From: Streptomyces seoulensis | GTDB taxonomy: Bacteria > Actinomycetota > Actinomycetes > Streptomycetales > Streptomycetaceae | NCBI RefSeq assembly: GCF_004328625.1 | Contig: NZ_CP032229.1 | Coordinates: forward strand, 1,798,001-1,862,000 | DNA length: 64,000 nucleotides | Reading direction: 5' to 3' | Shown: piece after piece, positions 26,956 through 37,213 of the stretch | How positions within the stretch are numbered: position 1 is the first letter of the stretch | Layout: each line of letters opens with the position of its first letter | Translations under genes and position numbers: made by a program | Notes under the pieces: generated by a model | The model's database searches: none | What the model saw: the letters and a program-made list of their open reading frames with translations, nothing else | What the model was told of the DNA's origin: nothing

Positions 26956-27810
26956 TCAGCTGCACCACCACAGGAAGCGGTCGCAGGTCTTGGTGGGGGT
27001 GGGCTCCGGAGCGGGCTCGGAGGTGGTGGGGGCCGCCGTGGGTGTGGAGGTGGGCTTCTGCGGGGCCGGGTCGGCCGGGGCGGGGGCCTGGGAGTGCCGG
27101 GGGGTGGTGGCTGGGCGGTCGGTGGTGGGGTCCGTCGTCGGGGACTCGGACGCCTTCTTCGTGGGGGACGCGGACGGGGAGGCCGAGGGGGAGTCCGACG
27201 CGGAGGCGGAGGTGCCGGCGGCGGCGGACGCGCCTGCCGTGGTGCCGGTGAGGGGGACACTCGACCGGGCCGGGGAGACGGAGGCGGAGCCGCCGTCCGG
27301 GGAGGCGTCGGAGGCTGCCGGGCGGTCGAAGGAGAAGGGGGTGTCGGCGCTGAGTTCGGCGAGGCTCAGGGCGGCGGCCGCGAGGACGAAGCCGGTGACG
27401 ACGAGGAGGGTACGGCGCCTGCGGCGGCGGTGGGCGGCGGCCTTGCGGTCACGGCGGCTGCCGTCGGGGGCGGGGTCGTCGGAGGCCGGGCCGTCGGAGG
27501 CCGGGGCGTCGTAGGGGTCGTCGGGGATCTCGTGGTCCACGGGGGGCTCGTGGGTGCCGCGCCGGTCGGCCTGCCGGGGGACCTTCGGCCGCTCGGGGGC
27601 GGCCGGGGGTGCGGGTGTGGGGGCCGGGGTGTCTTCCGCGTAAGGGGCCACGGGAGTGGTCTCGCCGTACGCGGGCGGCGGGGTGTCCTGCCCGTAGGGG
27701 TCCGCCAGACCGCCGGAGGCACTCGCGACGGCTGACAGGGCGGGCGCACCGCAGCCGGGGCAGGCCAGGGCGCCGTTGAGGTGCCGTCGGCACGGGTGGC
27801 AGTAGTCCAT
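26956..27810 (-). CDS. Zinc-ribbon single-pass membrane protein with long disordered tail (SCO2400-like)
   Basis: A 284-residue bitopic protein. The N-terminal zinc ribbon has CxxC pairs in MDYCHPCRRHL and ACPGCGA. An acidic, Pro-rich cytoplasmic linker leads to a very basic stop (HRRRRRR), one hydrophobic helix (about residues 134-151), and a roughly 130-residue Ser/Thr/Pro/Ala-rich exterior. It ends in the compact motif CDRFLWWCS, which may form a disulfide. The function is unknown. I recall this architecture as conserved in Streptomyces. It faces the sugar-acid operon across a 201-base region. Confidence 0.78.
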   Translation of the reverse strand: MDYCHPCRRHLNGALACPGCGAPALSAVASASGGLADPYGQDTPPPAYGETTPVAPYAEDTPAPTPAPPAAPERPKVPRQADRRGTHEPPVDHEIPDDPYDAPASDGPASDDPAPDGSRRDRKAAAHRRRRRRTLLVVTGFVLAAAALSLAELSADTPFSFDRPAASDASPDGGSASVSPARSSVPLTGTTAGASAAAGTSASASDSPSASPSASPTKKASESPTTDPTTDRPATTPRHSQAPAPADPAPQKPTSTPTAAPTTSEPAPEPTPTKTCDRFLWWCS

Positions 27811-27965
27811 GACGCGGGAAGACTAGATTCCACCCGGGTCCCGTTCCTAGGTGCCGCTGTGAAGGTTTGGTGCGGGAGAGACACGTGAGCACACGCCTTT
27901 GCCGGAACCGTTACGTGTTCGACCCATTGACACCCCCCACGCGCCCTCCCTACTGTCACGCCAGC

Positions 27966-27995
27966 ATTTCGAACGCATGACGAAATTTCGAACAC
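27966..27995 (+). promoter_or_regulatory. Repeated ATTTCGAAC boxes before the sugar-acid dehydratase gene
   Basis: ATTTCGAAC occurs at 27966-27974 and again at 27985-27993, 19 bp apart. Between them, TTTCG (27967) is inverted as CGAAA (27981), and CGAAATTTCG is itself a perfect palindrome. This A/T-rich symmetric element lies 16 bases before the GTG and is a good candidate operator. Related CGAACAC sequences occur at 30219 and in the iclR promoter. Confidence 0.55.
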
Positions 27996-28011
27996 CGAGG
28001 GGTGGACGGGC

Positions 28012-29169
28012 GTGCGTATCACCGGAATCAGCACCCATGTGGTCGGGACACCGTGGCGGAATCTGACCTATGTGCAGGTCCACACGGACGAAGGGCTCAC
28101 CGGCGTCGGGGAGACCCGCATGCTCGGTCATACCGACGCCCTGCTCGGCTACTTGCGGGAGGCCGAGGCCAACCACATCGCGGGCTCGGACCCGTTCGCC
28201 GTGGAGGATCTGGTCCGCCGGATGAAGTACGGCGACTTCGGCCGGGCCGGGGAGATCGTGATGTCCGGCATCGCGGTGGTCGAGATGGCCTGCTGGGACA
28301 TCAGGGGCAAGGCGCTCGGCGTACCGGTGTGGCAGCTGCTCGGCGGGAAGGTCACCGACCGGGTCAAGGCGTACGCCAACGGCTGGTACACCACCGAGCG
28401 CACTCCTCAGGCGTACCACGAGGCGGCGCGCGCGGTCGTGGCGCGGGGCTACCGGGCCCTGAAGATCGACCCGTTCGGCACCGGCCACTTCGAGCTGGAC
28501 CACGAGCGCACCCGGTACGCCGTCTCCCTGATCGAGGCCGTACGGGACGCGATCGGGCCGGACACCGAGCTGATGCTGGAGATGCACGGCCGCTTCTCCC
28601 CCGCGACCGCGATCCGCCTCGCCCGCGAGCTGGCGCCCTTCGACCCCGCCTGGCTGGAGGAGCCGGTGCCGCCGGAGAACCTGAAGGCGCTGGAGAAGGT
28701 GGCCGCCAGGGTGGACATCCCGGTCGCCACCGGGGAGCGGATGCACGACCGGATCGAGTTCCGGGAGCTGCTGGAGAGCCAGGCGGCGGACATCCTCCAG
28801 CCGGACGTCGGACACATCGGCGGCATCTGGGAGACCCGCAAGCTGGCCGCGACCGCCGAGACCCACTACGTACTGCTCGCCCCGCACAACGTGGGCGGCT
28901 CGGTCCTCACCGCCGCCTCGCTCCAAGTCGGCTTCAGCACACCGAACTTCAAGATCCTGGAGCACTTCAACGACTTCGCGGACGCGGAGATCAAGACGGT
29001 GGTGAAGGGCGCCCCCGAGGTGGTCGACGGCTACTTCCACCTCTCCGACGCCCCCGGCCTCGGCGTCGAGCTGGACACCGACGCGGCGGCCGAGTTCCCG
29101 CAGCAGCAGGCCCGGTTCGACCTGTGGGCCGAGGGCTGGGAGCGCCGCCGGCCGAAGGGGACGGCGTGA
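28012..29169 (+). CDS. Enolase-superfamily sugar-acid dehydratase (mandelate racemase / galactonate dehydratase-like)
   Basis: A 385-residue two-domain enzyme that abstracts the alpha proton of an acid sugar and eliminates water. The catalytic KxD is in ALKIDPFG (about residue 157). Metal ligands follow in LMLEMHGRF, WLEEPVPPEN and VATGERM, and the general acid/base His is in LAPHNVGGSV. This pattern fits galactonate-type dehydratases; the exact substrate is not certain. The stop overlaps the next start (GTGA), so the dehydrogenase is coupled. The transporter operon follows about 2 kb later. Confidence 0.88.
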   Translation: MRITGISTHVVGTPWRNLTYVQVHTDEGLTGVGETRMLGHTDALLGYLREAEANHIAGSDPFAVEDLVRRMKYGDFGRAGEIVMSGIAVVEMACWDIRGKALGVPVWQLLGGKVTDRVKAYANGWYTTERTPQAYHEAARAVVARGYRALKIDPFGTGHFELDHERTRYAVSLIEAVRDAIGPDTELMLEMHGRFSPATAIRLARELAPFDPAWLEEPVPPENLKALEKVAARVDIPVATGERMHDRIEFRELLESQAADILQPDVGHIGGIWETRKLAATAETHYVLLAPHNVGGSVLTAASLQVGFSTPNFKILEHFNDFADAEIKTVVKGAPEVVDGYFHLSDAPGLGVELDTDAAAEFPQQQARFDLWAEGWERRRPKGTA

Positions 29170-30155
29170 GCGTCGAGGTGGTGGTCGAGGCGCCGGGCAC
29201 CCATCGGCTCGCGCCGCACACGCCCCGACCGCCCGGCCCCGGCGAGGCGCTGGTCGCGGTGCACGCGGCGGGGATCTGCGGCAGCGACCGCGAGCTGTAC
29301 CGGGGCAACCGCCCCGCGCCGTACGTGCGTTACCCGGTGGTGCCCGGCCACGAGTGGTCCGGCACGGTACGCGAGGTGGGCGCCGGCGTGCCGGAGGGCC
29401 TGGTGGGCCGCAAGGTGGTCGGCGAGGGCTTCCGCAACTGCCAGGTGTGCGCCCGCTGTCACGCGGGCGAGACCACGCTCTGCGAGGCGGGGTACGAGGA
29501 GACCGGCTTCACCCACCCGGGTGCGATGGCCCCCACCCTGACCCTGCCCGCCCGGCTGCTGCACCCCCTGCCCGACGACGCCGACCTCACCGCGGCCGCC
29601 CTGCTGGAGCCCGCCGCCTGCGTAGCGGCCGCCGCCCTGCTCGCCGACGCCCGGCCCGGCGAGCGGGTCGCGGTGGTCGGCACGGGGACGCTCGGGATGC
29701 TCGCGGTGCGCTTCCTCGCGGCGGTCTCCCCCGCCGAGCTGCTGGTAGTGGGCCTGGACCGCGAACGGGAAGCCCTGGCAGCGGAGTTCGGCGCCACCGG
29801 CTTCGCCGTCAGCGGTCCCGGGCTGCCCGGCGGGTACGACGTGGTGATCGAGGCGGCGGGCTCCGCCGAGGCGGCAGTCACGGCCGCCGCCCTGCTCCGG
29901 CGCGGCGGACGCCTGGTCCTCACCGGCATCCCGGCGCCGGGCGCGGCGGGCCTGGACCCGGCCGACCTCGTCCTCCGGCGGCTGGAGGTGCGGACGGTCT
30001 TCGGGGCGCCCCCGGCCGCCTGGGCGCACGCCGTCCGGCTGCTCGGCGCCGGGCTGCTGGACCCGCTGCCCCTGGTGTCGCACCGGCTGCCGCTGACCGA
30101 GTTCGGGCGGGCGGTCGAGGAGAAGGGTCCCGGAAAGGTGCTGCTGCTGCCCTGA
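29166..30155 (+). CDS. Zinc-dependent alcohol/polyol dehydrogenase (MDR)
   Basis: A 329-residue NAD(P)-dependent dehydrogenase. Catalytic zinc ligands are Cys in GICGSDREL (about 38) and His-Glu in VPGHEWSG. The structural zinc cysteines occur as NCQVCARCHAGETTLC, and the Rossmann loop is VVGTGTLGML. It resembles sorbitol, galactitol or threonine dehydrogenases and probably oxidises a sugar, polyol or keto-acid intermediate handled by the overlapping dehydratase gene. GTG at 29166 overlaps the previous TGA by one base shift. A hairpin follows the stop. Confidence 0.88.
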   Translation: MSVEVVVEAPGTHRLAPHTPRPPGPGEALVAVHAAGICGSDRELYRGNRPAPYVRYPVVPGHEWSGTVREVGAGVPEGLVGRKVVGEGFRNCQVCARCHAGETTLCEAGYEETGFTHPGAMAPTLTLPARLLHPLPDDADLTAAALLEPAACVAAAALLADARPGERVAVVGTGTLGMLAVRFLAAVSPAELLVVGLDREREALAAEFGATGFAVSGPGLPGGYDVVIEAAGSAEAAVTAAALLRRGGRLVLTGIPAPGAAGLDPADLVLRRLEVRTVFGAPPAAWAHAVRLLGAGLLDPLPLVSHRLPLTEFGRAVEEKGPGKVLLLP

Positions 30156-30158
30156 CCT

Positions 30159-30192
30159 GGGCGGAAGCAGCCCCTGGGGGCCGCCTCCGCCC
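30159..30192 (+). terminator. Hairpin after the alcohol dehydrogenase
   Basis: GGGCGGA (30159-30165) pairs with TCCGCCC (30186-30192), with an inner GCCCC/GGGGC stem. It starts three bases past the stop and may partly terminate the dehydratase-dehydrogenase transcript before the next gene. Confidence 0.6.
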
Positions 30193-30237
30193 GAAGATCC
30201 GAACCCTGTCCGGTATTCCGAACACGAAAGGCAGCCC

Positions 30238-31206
30238 GTGACCGACCTCTCCGCCCCGGCAGTCCGCAGGCCCGGTGAGCAGGCGCTCGCCGCTCTGGGG
30301 CTGGCCGCGCCCGCGCCCGACCCCGCCGACGCCTCCCCGCACCGCTTCCCGGGCGGCGGGAGCTGGCGTACCGAGATCCCGTCGTGCGAGGGGCCCGAGG
30401 CGCTGGCCGTCGTGCTGGCCGAGGCCGCGCGGCTGGAGGTGCCGGTGCACCGGGTCAGCCAGGGCAGCGGCGTCTGGATGCTCACGGACGCCGAGATCAC
30501 CGAGATGGCCGGGGCGACCCGGGAACGCGGCATCGAGCTGTGCCTGTTCACCGGGCCGCGCGGCACCTGGGACACCGGGGGCGCGGTGCGCTCCGACTCG
30601 CGCGGCGGAGGCCCGCGCGCCCGGGGGTACGACGCGGTGGCCGGCTGTGTCGAGGACGCGGTGCGCGCGACCGAACTGGGCGTGCGCTGCCTGCTGGTGG
30701 CCGACGAGGGCGTGCTGTGGGCCCTGCACCGGGCACGGGAGTCGGGGGTGCTCCCGGCGGACACCACGCTGAAGGTCTCCGCGCTGATCGGCCCGGTCAA
30801 CCCGGTCTCCTACGCGGTGTTCGAGCGGCTGGGCGCCGACTCGGTCAACGTGCCCAGTGATCTCACCCTCGCCCATCTCACCGAGATCCGCCGGGTGTCC
30901 GGCGCCCCCATGGACATGTACATCGAGGCACCGGACGACCTCGGCGGCCAGGTACGGATGTACGAGGTGGCCGAGCTGATCCGGCGCGGCGCCCCGCTGT
31001 ACCTGAAGTTCGGTCTGTCGAAGGCGCCCGGCATCTACCCCTGGGGCGCCCACCTCCGCGCCGTCGCCCTGGACACCGCGCGGGAGCGGGTGCGGCGCGG
31101 CCGGCTCGTCCTCGACCTGCTCGCCCGGCACGGCGCCGACGGCGGCATGGCCCCGCTCGGCTCCCGGCTCCCCGGCCCCCTGCACCGCTTCCCCACCACG
31201 GACTGA
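30238..31206 (+). CDS. U32-peptidase-like TIM-barrel protein of unknown function
   Basis: A 322-residue soluble protein. Alternating strands and helices ([83 protein letters not shown]) look like a TIM barrel resembling the peptidase U32 family, but I see no certain catalytic residues. It starts with GTG 30238 after GAAAGGCAGCCC. It sits between sugar-acid enzymes and a monosaccharide transporter, so it is more likely a sugar-derived metabolite lyase or carrier than a protease. That is an inference. Confidence 0.6.
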   Translation: MTDLSAPAVRRPGEQALAALGLAAPAPDPADASPHRFPGGGSWRTEIPSCEGPEALAVVLAEAARLEVPVHRVSQGSGVWMLTDAEITEMAGATRERGIELCLFTGPRGTWDTGGAVRSDSRGGGPRARGYDAVAGCVEDAVRATELGVRCLLVADEGVLWALHRARESGVLPADTTLKVSALIGPVNPVSYAVFERLGADSVNVPSDLTLAHLTEIRRVSGAPMDMYIEAPDDLGGQVRMYEVAELIRRGAPLYLKFGLSKAPGIYPWGAHLRAVALDTARERVRRGRLVLDLLARHGADGGMAPLGSRLPGPLHRFPTTD

Positions 31207-31265
31207 TCCCGCACCACCGCACGGCCCGACCCGCTCAACGCCAAGACGAACAAGGACGGTTCCCC

Positions 31266-32383
31266 ATGCGCGACCGGTACATCGCACGCCCCCGCAGAGT
31301 CGCCTTCGCCGCGACCGCCGTACTCGCCCTCACCCTGTCCGCCTGCGGGCAGAGCGGGGAGGGCGGCAGTGACGACAAGGGCGGTGGCGACAAGGGCGGC
31401 ACCATCGGCGTCGCCATGCCGACCAAGTCCTCCGAGCGCTGGATCGCGGACGGCGCCAACGTCGTCAAGGACCTGCGCGCCAAGGGCTACAAGACCAAGC
31501 TGGTCTACGGCGAGGACGACCCGGACCAGCAGGTCGCCCAGATCGAGAACCTGATCACCCAGGGCGTCAAGGGCCTGATCATCGCGGCGATCGACAACAA
31601 GTCCCTGAACAACGTGCTCCAGGAGGCGGCCGACGCCCACATCCCGGTCATCGCCTACGACCGGCTGATCCTCGGCACCAAGAACGTGGACTACTACGCC
31701 TCGTTCGACAACGAGAAGGTCGGCGAGCTACAAGGCACGTACATCGTGCACAAGTTGGGGCTGGACAGCGGCAGGAAGGGGCCGTTCTCCATGGAGTTGT
31801 TCGCCGGGTCCAACGACGACAACAACACCAAGTACTTCTTCGGCGGGGCGATGAAGGTGCTCCAGCCGTACATCGACAAGAAGCAGCTCGTGGTGAAGTC
31901 CGGGCAGACCGCGCTCAATCAGGTCACCACGCTGCGCTGGGACGGCACCACCGCCCAGCACCGCATGGAGGACGTGCTGACCTCGGCGTACCGCTCCGGC
32001 CGGGTGGACGCGGTGCTCTCGCCGTACGACGGCATCTCCATCGGCATCCTGTCCGCGCTGAAGTCGGACGGGTACGGCTCCAAGGGCAAGCCGCTGCCGG
32101 TCGTCACCGGGCAGGACGCGGAGCTGGCGTCGGTGAAGTCGATCATCGCCGGGGAGCAGACGCAGACGGTCTACAAGGATCTCCGCAAGCTCGCCGAGGT
32201 CGCCGCGACCATGGTGGACGACAGCCTCAAGGGCAAGAAGCCCGAGGTCAACGACTCCAAGACCTATGACAACGGTGCCAAGGTGGTGCCCGCCTATCTG
32301 CTCCAGCCGGTCAGCGTCGACAAGGGCAACTACCGCAAGGTGCTGGTCGACGGCGGCTTCTACACCGAGTCCCAGCTCAAGTG

Positions 32384-32384
<1 letters not shown>
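31266..32384 (+). CDS. chvE: Monosaccharide ABC transporter substrate-binding lipoprotein
   Basis: A 372-residue periplasmic-binding-fold lipoprotein lipidated at Cys27 (lipobox LSAC), followed by a Gly/Asp/Lys-rich linker. The mature domain [19 protein letters not shown] and [18 protein letters not shown] match the ChvE / multiple-monosaccharide class, which binds galactose, glucose, arabinose and similar sugars. It is the first gene of a complete importer, and its stop overlaps the ATPase start. Confidence 0.93.
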
Positions 32385-33948
<1,564 letters not shown>

Positions 33949-33952
<4 letters not shown>

Positions 33953-35181
33953 GCGCGGACGTGACGGCCCCGGCCCCGCCGGAGCGCGGCGGGCCGCCCG
34001 CCGGGCCGGGCGTGCTCCGGCTGATGCTGGACGGCCTGCGCCGCAACATGCGCCAGTACGGGATGGTGATCGCGCTCGGCCTGATCGTGGTGCTGTTCGC
34101 GGTGTGGACCGACGGGGACCTGCTGCTGCCGCGCAACGTCTCCAACCTGGTACTGCAGAACAGCTACATCCTGGTACTGGCGATCGGGATGATGCTGGTG
34201 ATCATATCGGGGCACATCGACCTGTCGGTGGGCTCGCTGACCGCGTTCGTCGGGGCGTTCCTGGCGGTGCTGAACGTACGGCACGACGTGCCCTGGCCGC
34301 TGGCACTGGTGCTGTGTCTGCTGGTGGGCGCGGCGGCGGGGTCGGTACAGGGATATCTGATCGCCTATCTCGGTATCCCGTCGTTCATCGTGACGCTCGC
34401 CGGGATGCTGCTGTTCCGGGGGCTGACGGAGATCCTGCTGAAGGGGCAGACCCTGGGGCCGTTCCCGGACGGGCTCCAGAAGATCGGCAACGGCTTCCTG
34501 CCCGCGTTCGGCCCCGACACCGACTACCACAATCCGACCCTGCTGCTGGGGCTGGCGCTGATCGCGGCCGTGGTCTGGCAGGAGGTCCAAGGCAGGCGCA
34601 GGCAGCGGGAGTTCGCGCTCCAGCTGCCCCCGCTCAGGCTGTTCGCGCTGAAGCTGGCCGCGCTGGTCGCCGCGATCCTCGCCCTGACCCTGCTGCTCGC
34701 CAGCTACAAGGGCGCCCCGATCATCCTGATCGCCCTCGGCGCGCTGGTCGTCGGATACGGGTATCTGATGCGCAACGCGGTCTTCGGCCGCCATGTGTAC
34801 GCGATCGGCGGCAACCTGCCCGCGGCGAAGCTGTCCGGGGTGAAGGACAAGAAGGTCACCTTCCTGGTGTTCCTGAACATGGGCGTCCTCGCCGCGCTCG
34901 CCGGCCTGGTGGTCGCCGCCCGGCTGAACGCGGCCTCGCCGAAGGCGGGCGTCAACTTCGAACTGGAGGCAATCGCCTCGTCGTTCATCGGCGGCGCGTC
35001 CATGAGCGGCGGGGTCGGCACGGTGCTCGGCGCGATCATCGGCGGGCTGGTGCTCGGGGTGCTGAACAACGGGATGAACCTGCTGAGCGTCGGCACCGAC
35101 TGGCAGCAGGTGATCAAGGGGCTGGCACTGCTGCTGGCGGTCGGCTTCGACGTGTGGAACAAGCGCAGGTCGGGGGCGTGA
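33949..35181 (+). CDS. mmsB: Monosaccharide ABC transporter permease
   Basis: A 410-residue inner-membrane permease with about 10-12 helices. BPD_transp_2 signatures are [17 protein letters not shown] (about residue 86) and the C-terminal coupling motif [20 protein letters not shown] at 33949 overlaps the mmsA stop as ATGA, confirming a coupled chvE-mmsA-mmsB operon. It is slightly longer than XylH because of an extra hydrophilic loop ([11 protein letters not shown]) in the middle. The transcript probably ends at the hairpin at 35254. Confidence 0.95.
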
Positions 35182-35253
35182 GCGGCGCACGCCGGGTGAA
35201 GGAGGTCACAGCGGGGGCGAGTTGAACACCATCCCGGAGTCCTCCGTATGCAT

Positions 35254-35284
35254 GGGTGGCCCGCGCCCCCCGCGCGGGCCACCC
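35254..35284 (+). terminator. Terminator after the sugar ABC operon
   Basis: GGGTGGCCCGCG (35254-35265) pairs exactly with CGCGGGCCACCC (35273-35284) around a C-rich loop. It ends six bases before the ribosome site of the aminotransferase gene, so it separates that gene from the ABC operon or forms a structured leader for it. Confidence 0.75.
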
Positions 35285-35300
35285 TTCGACGGAGGTCCCC

Positions 35301-36938
35301 TTGCCTGACAACGTCACCTCGTTGTTCCGCAGCGCCGCCGCGCACAGCCCTTCGATGGCGGCGCTGGCGCGGGAGAGCGACGGTACGGGTCCGGTGGACT
35401 TCTGCATCCCCTGCAACCCCTATTTCCCGACGCCGGCCATGTTCGAGGAGATGGCGTCCCGGCTGCGCGAGATCATCACGTACTACCCGAGCAGCGCCGA
35501 CACCATCACGGCCGAGCTGTGCGAGTTGCTCCACCTGCCGCCGCAGTGCGTGGCGATGGGGAACGGCTCGACCGAGCTGATCACCTGGATCGACCATCTG
35601 CTGGTCCGCGAGTCGCTGGCGGTGCCGGTGCCGACCTTCGGCCGCTGGACCGACCAGCCGATGGAGACCGGCAAGCGGGTCGACATGTTCCCGCTCCAGG
35701 AGGCAGGCGGCTTCGCGCTGGACCTCGGCCGGTACGCCGAGTTCATCCGGGCGCGCGGGACGCGGGTGGCGGTCCTGTGCAACCCCAACAACCCCGACGG
35801 CGGCTTCCTGCCCCGGCAGTCGGTGGTGCAGTTCATGGACGCGATGGCCGACCTGGATCTGGTGGTGATCGACGAGTCCTTCCTGGAGTTCGCGGACGCC
35901 GAGGCGGAGCCGAGCGTGGTGCAGGAGGCGATGCTGAGACCCAACGTGATCGTGCTGCGCAGCCTCGGCAAGAACTTCGGGCTGCACGGCATCCGGTTCG
36001 GGTATCTGGTCGCCAACCCGGGCCTGGCGCACAAGGTCCGCTCGATGCTGCCCAAGTGGAACCTCAACTCCTTCGCCGAGTACGTGGTGTTCATGCTGAA
36101 GCGGCACGGCGCCGAGTACACGCAGAGCCTGCTCCAGGTGCGGCGCGACCGGCTGGAGATGGCCAGCCAGCTGTCGGCGCTGCCGGGGCTCACCGTCTAT
36201 CCCTCGCAGGGCAACTTCCTCTTCGTGCGCCTCCCCCTCGGCGCCGAGGGCACCGTGGTCCGGGACCGGCTGCTCACCGAGCACCGGGTCCTGGTCCGCG
36301 AGTGCGGCAACAAGATCGGCTCGTCCAGCCGCTTCCTGCGGCTCGTGGTGCGCCCCGAGACCGACGTCCACCGTCTGGTGGCCGGTCTGGAGCAGGTGCT
36401 CTACGAGCCCGCCGTGCCCGAGCTGGGCTACAGCTCCGGCACGGCGGCGGTGGACCGGCTGATCGGCGAGACGAACGGGGCCGGAGCCCGGCTGACCGCC
36501 TCCTCCGGCTCCCCCGTCATCGCCGCCGCCCTGGCCGCCGGTACCGGTATGCCGCTCCCCGCCGCCCCACCCCCACAGGGCGCCGGGATACCGGTATCGG
36601 CGACGGTCCAGCCGACGCCCCCGCAGCAGCTCCCCCAGCAGCCGGCCCCCGCACCCGTGGCACCCCCGTCCCCCATGGCACCGCCGCCCATCCCGGCACC
36701 CGTATCCCCGTACCCGGCCCCGGCCCCAGCAGCGGCCGCACCCCCCATGCAGGCTCCCGCCCCCGCCGCCGCCCTCGGCCCCACCCCGCCCGGCGTCCCG
36801 GCCCGCGGGGGTCTCACGGCCGCCCAGGTACGCGGCATGACCGCCCCGCCCCCCGCCCTCGGGTGGCCCAACGCCCAGAGCTGGCCCAACGCGGCGGGCG
36901 CGGGGGCTCCGGCGCCGGCGCCGGCGCCGATGGGCTGA
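35301..36938 (+). CDS. PLP-dependent aminotransferase (HisC-like) with Pro/Ala-rich C-terminal tail
   Basis: A 545-residue protein. Residues 1 to about 375 form a class I/II aminotransferase of the histidinol-phosphate type. CNPNNPDGGF and DESFLEFADAEA position PLP, the Schiff-base lysine is in SLGKNFGLHGIRFGY, and an Arg near VVRPETD likely binds substrate carboxylate. From about residue 400 on, the chain is a 140-residue low-complexity Pro/Ala/Gln tail, unusual for a metabolic enzyme. The TTG start at 35301 is set by GGAGG five bases upstream. An upstream GTG lies inside the terminator hairpin and is rejected. Confidence 0.88.
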   Translation: MPDNVTSLFRSAAAHSPSMAALARESDGTGPVDFCIPCNPYFPTPAMFEEMASRLREIITYYPSSADTITAELCELLHLPPQCVAMGNGSTELITWIDHLLVRESLAVPVPTFGRWTDQPMETGKRVDMFPLQEAGGFALDLGRYAEFIRARGTRVAVLCNPNNPDGGFLPRQSVVQFMDAMADLDLVVIDESFLEFADAEAEPSVVQEAMLRPNVIVLRSLGKNFGLHGIRFGYLVANPGLAHKVRSMLPKWNLNSFAEYVVFMLKRHGAEYTQSLLQVRRDRLEMASQLSALPGLTVYPSQGNFLFVRLPLGAEGTVVRDRLLTEHRVLVRECGNKIGSSSRFLRLVVRPETDVHRLVAGLEQVLYEPAVPELGYSSGTAAVDRLIGETNGAGARLTASSGSPVIAAALAAGTGMPLPAAPPPQGAGIPVSATVQPTPPQQLPQQPAPAPVAPPSPMAPPPIPAPVSPYPAPAPAAAAPPMQAPAPAAALGPTPPGVPARGGLTAAQVRGMTAPPPALGWPNAQSWPNAAGAGAPAPAPAPMG

Positions 36939-37010
36939 GCCCGGTCGGGGGGGGGCAGGTCGCGGAGGCCGAGTCCGGCTGCCGCTCCCCGCGCCCTCAG
37001 CGGCGCCTTG

Positions 37011-37043
37011 TACCCGTATACCCGTCATACCCGTATACGCGTA
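37011..37043. repeat. Short tandem TACCCGTA repeats
   Basis: TACCCGTA, TACCCGTCA, TACCCGTA and TACGCGTA follow one another in the spacer between the aminotransferase and the beta-galactosidase genes. The units are 8-9 bp and partly palindromic around GTATAC. The rest of this 275-base gap shows a run of nine G residues near 36947 and no gene. Confidence 0.6.
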
Positions 37044-37213
37044 CACCTGTACGAACTCCGTAATCCCGCGATTCACGCCCCCCTCACCAGGGCGCCGTAT
37101 CCCCGTAGTGGGTGATTCACCCACGCCCGGGGCACCCTTGGTCGGCCGGGAGCTGACGGGGCGTGGACAATGGCCGGTGCCACGCTTCTATGGGGGCCGA
37201 CCGGAGGACGACC

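Noticed and set aside
28002..30155. A single 717-codon frame running through the dehydratase and dehydrogenase genes
   Set aside because: Only its last 329 codons (from 29166) are a real gene. The first part is a shifted frame of the dehydratase, which has all its catalytic motifs in the other frame.
36947..36955. Run of nine G residues as a phase-variation tract
   Set aside because: It lies in an intergenic spacer 8 bases after the aminotransferase stop, so length changes would not switch a reading frame.
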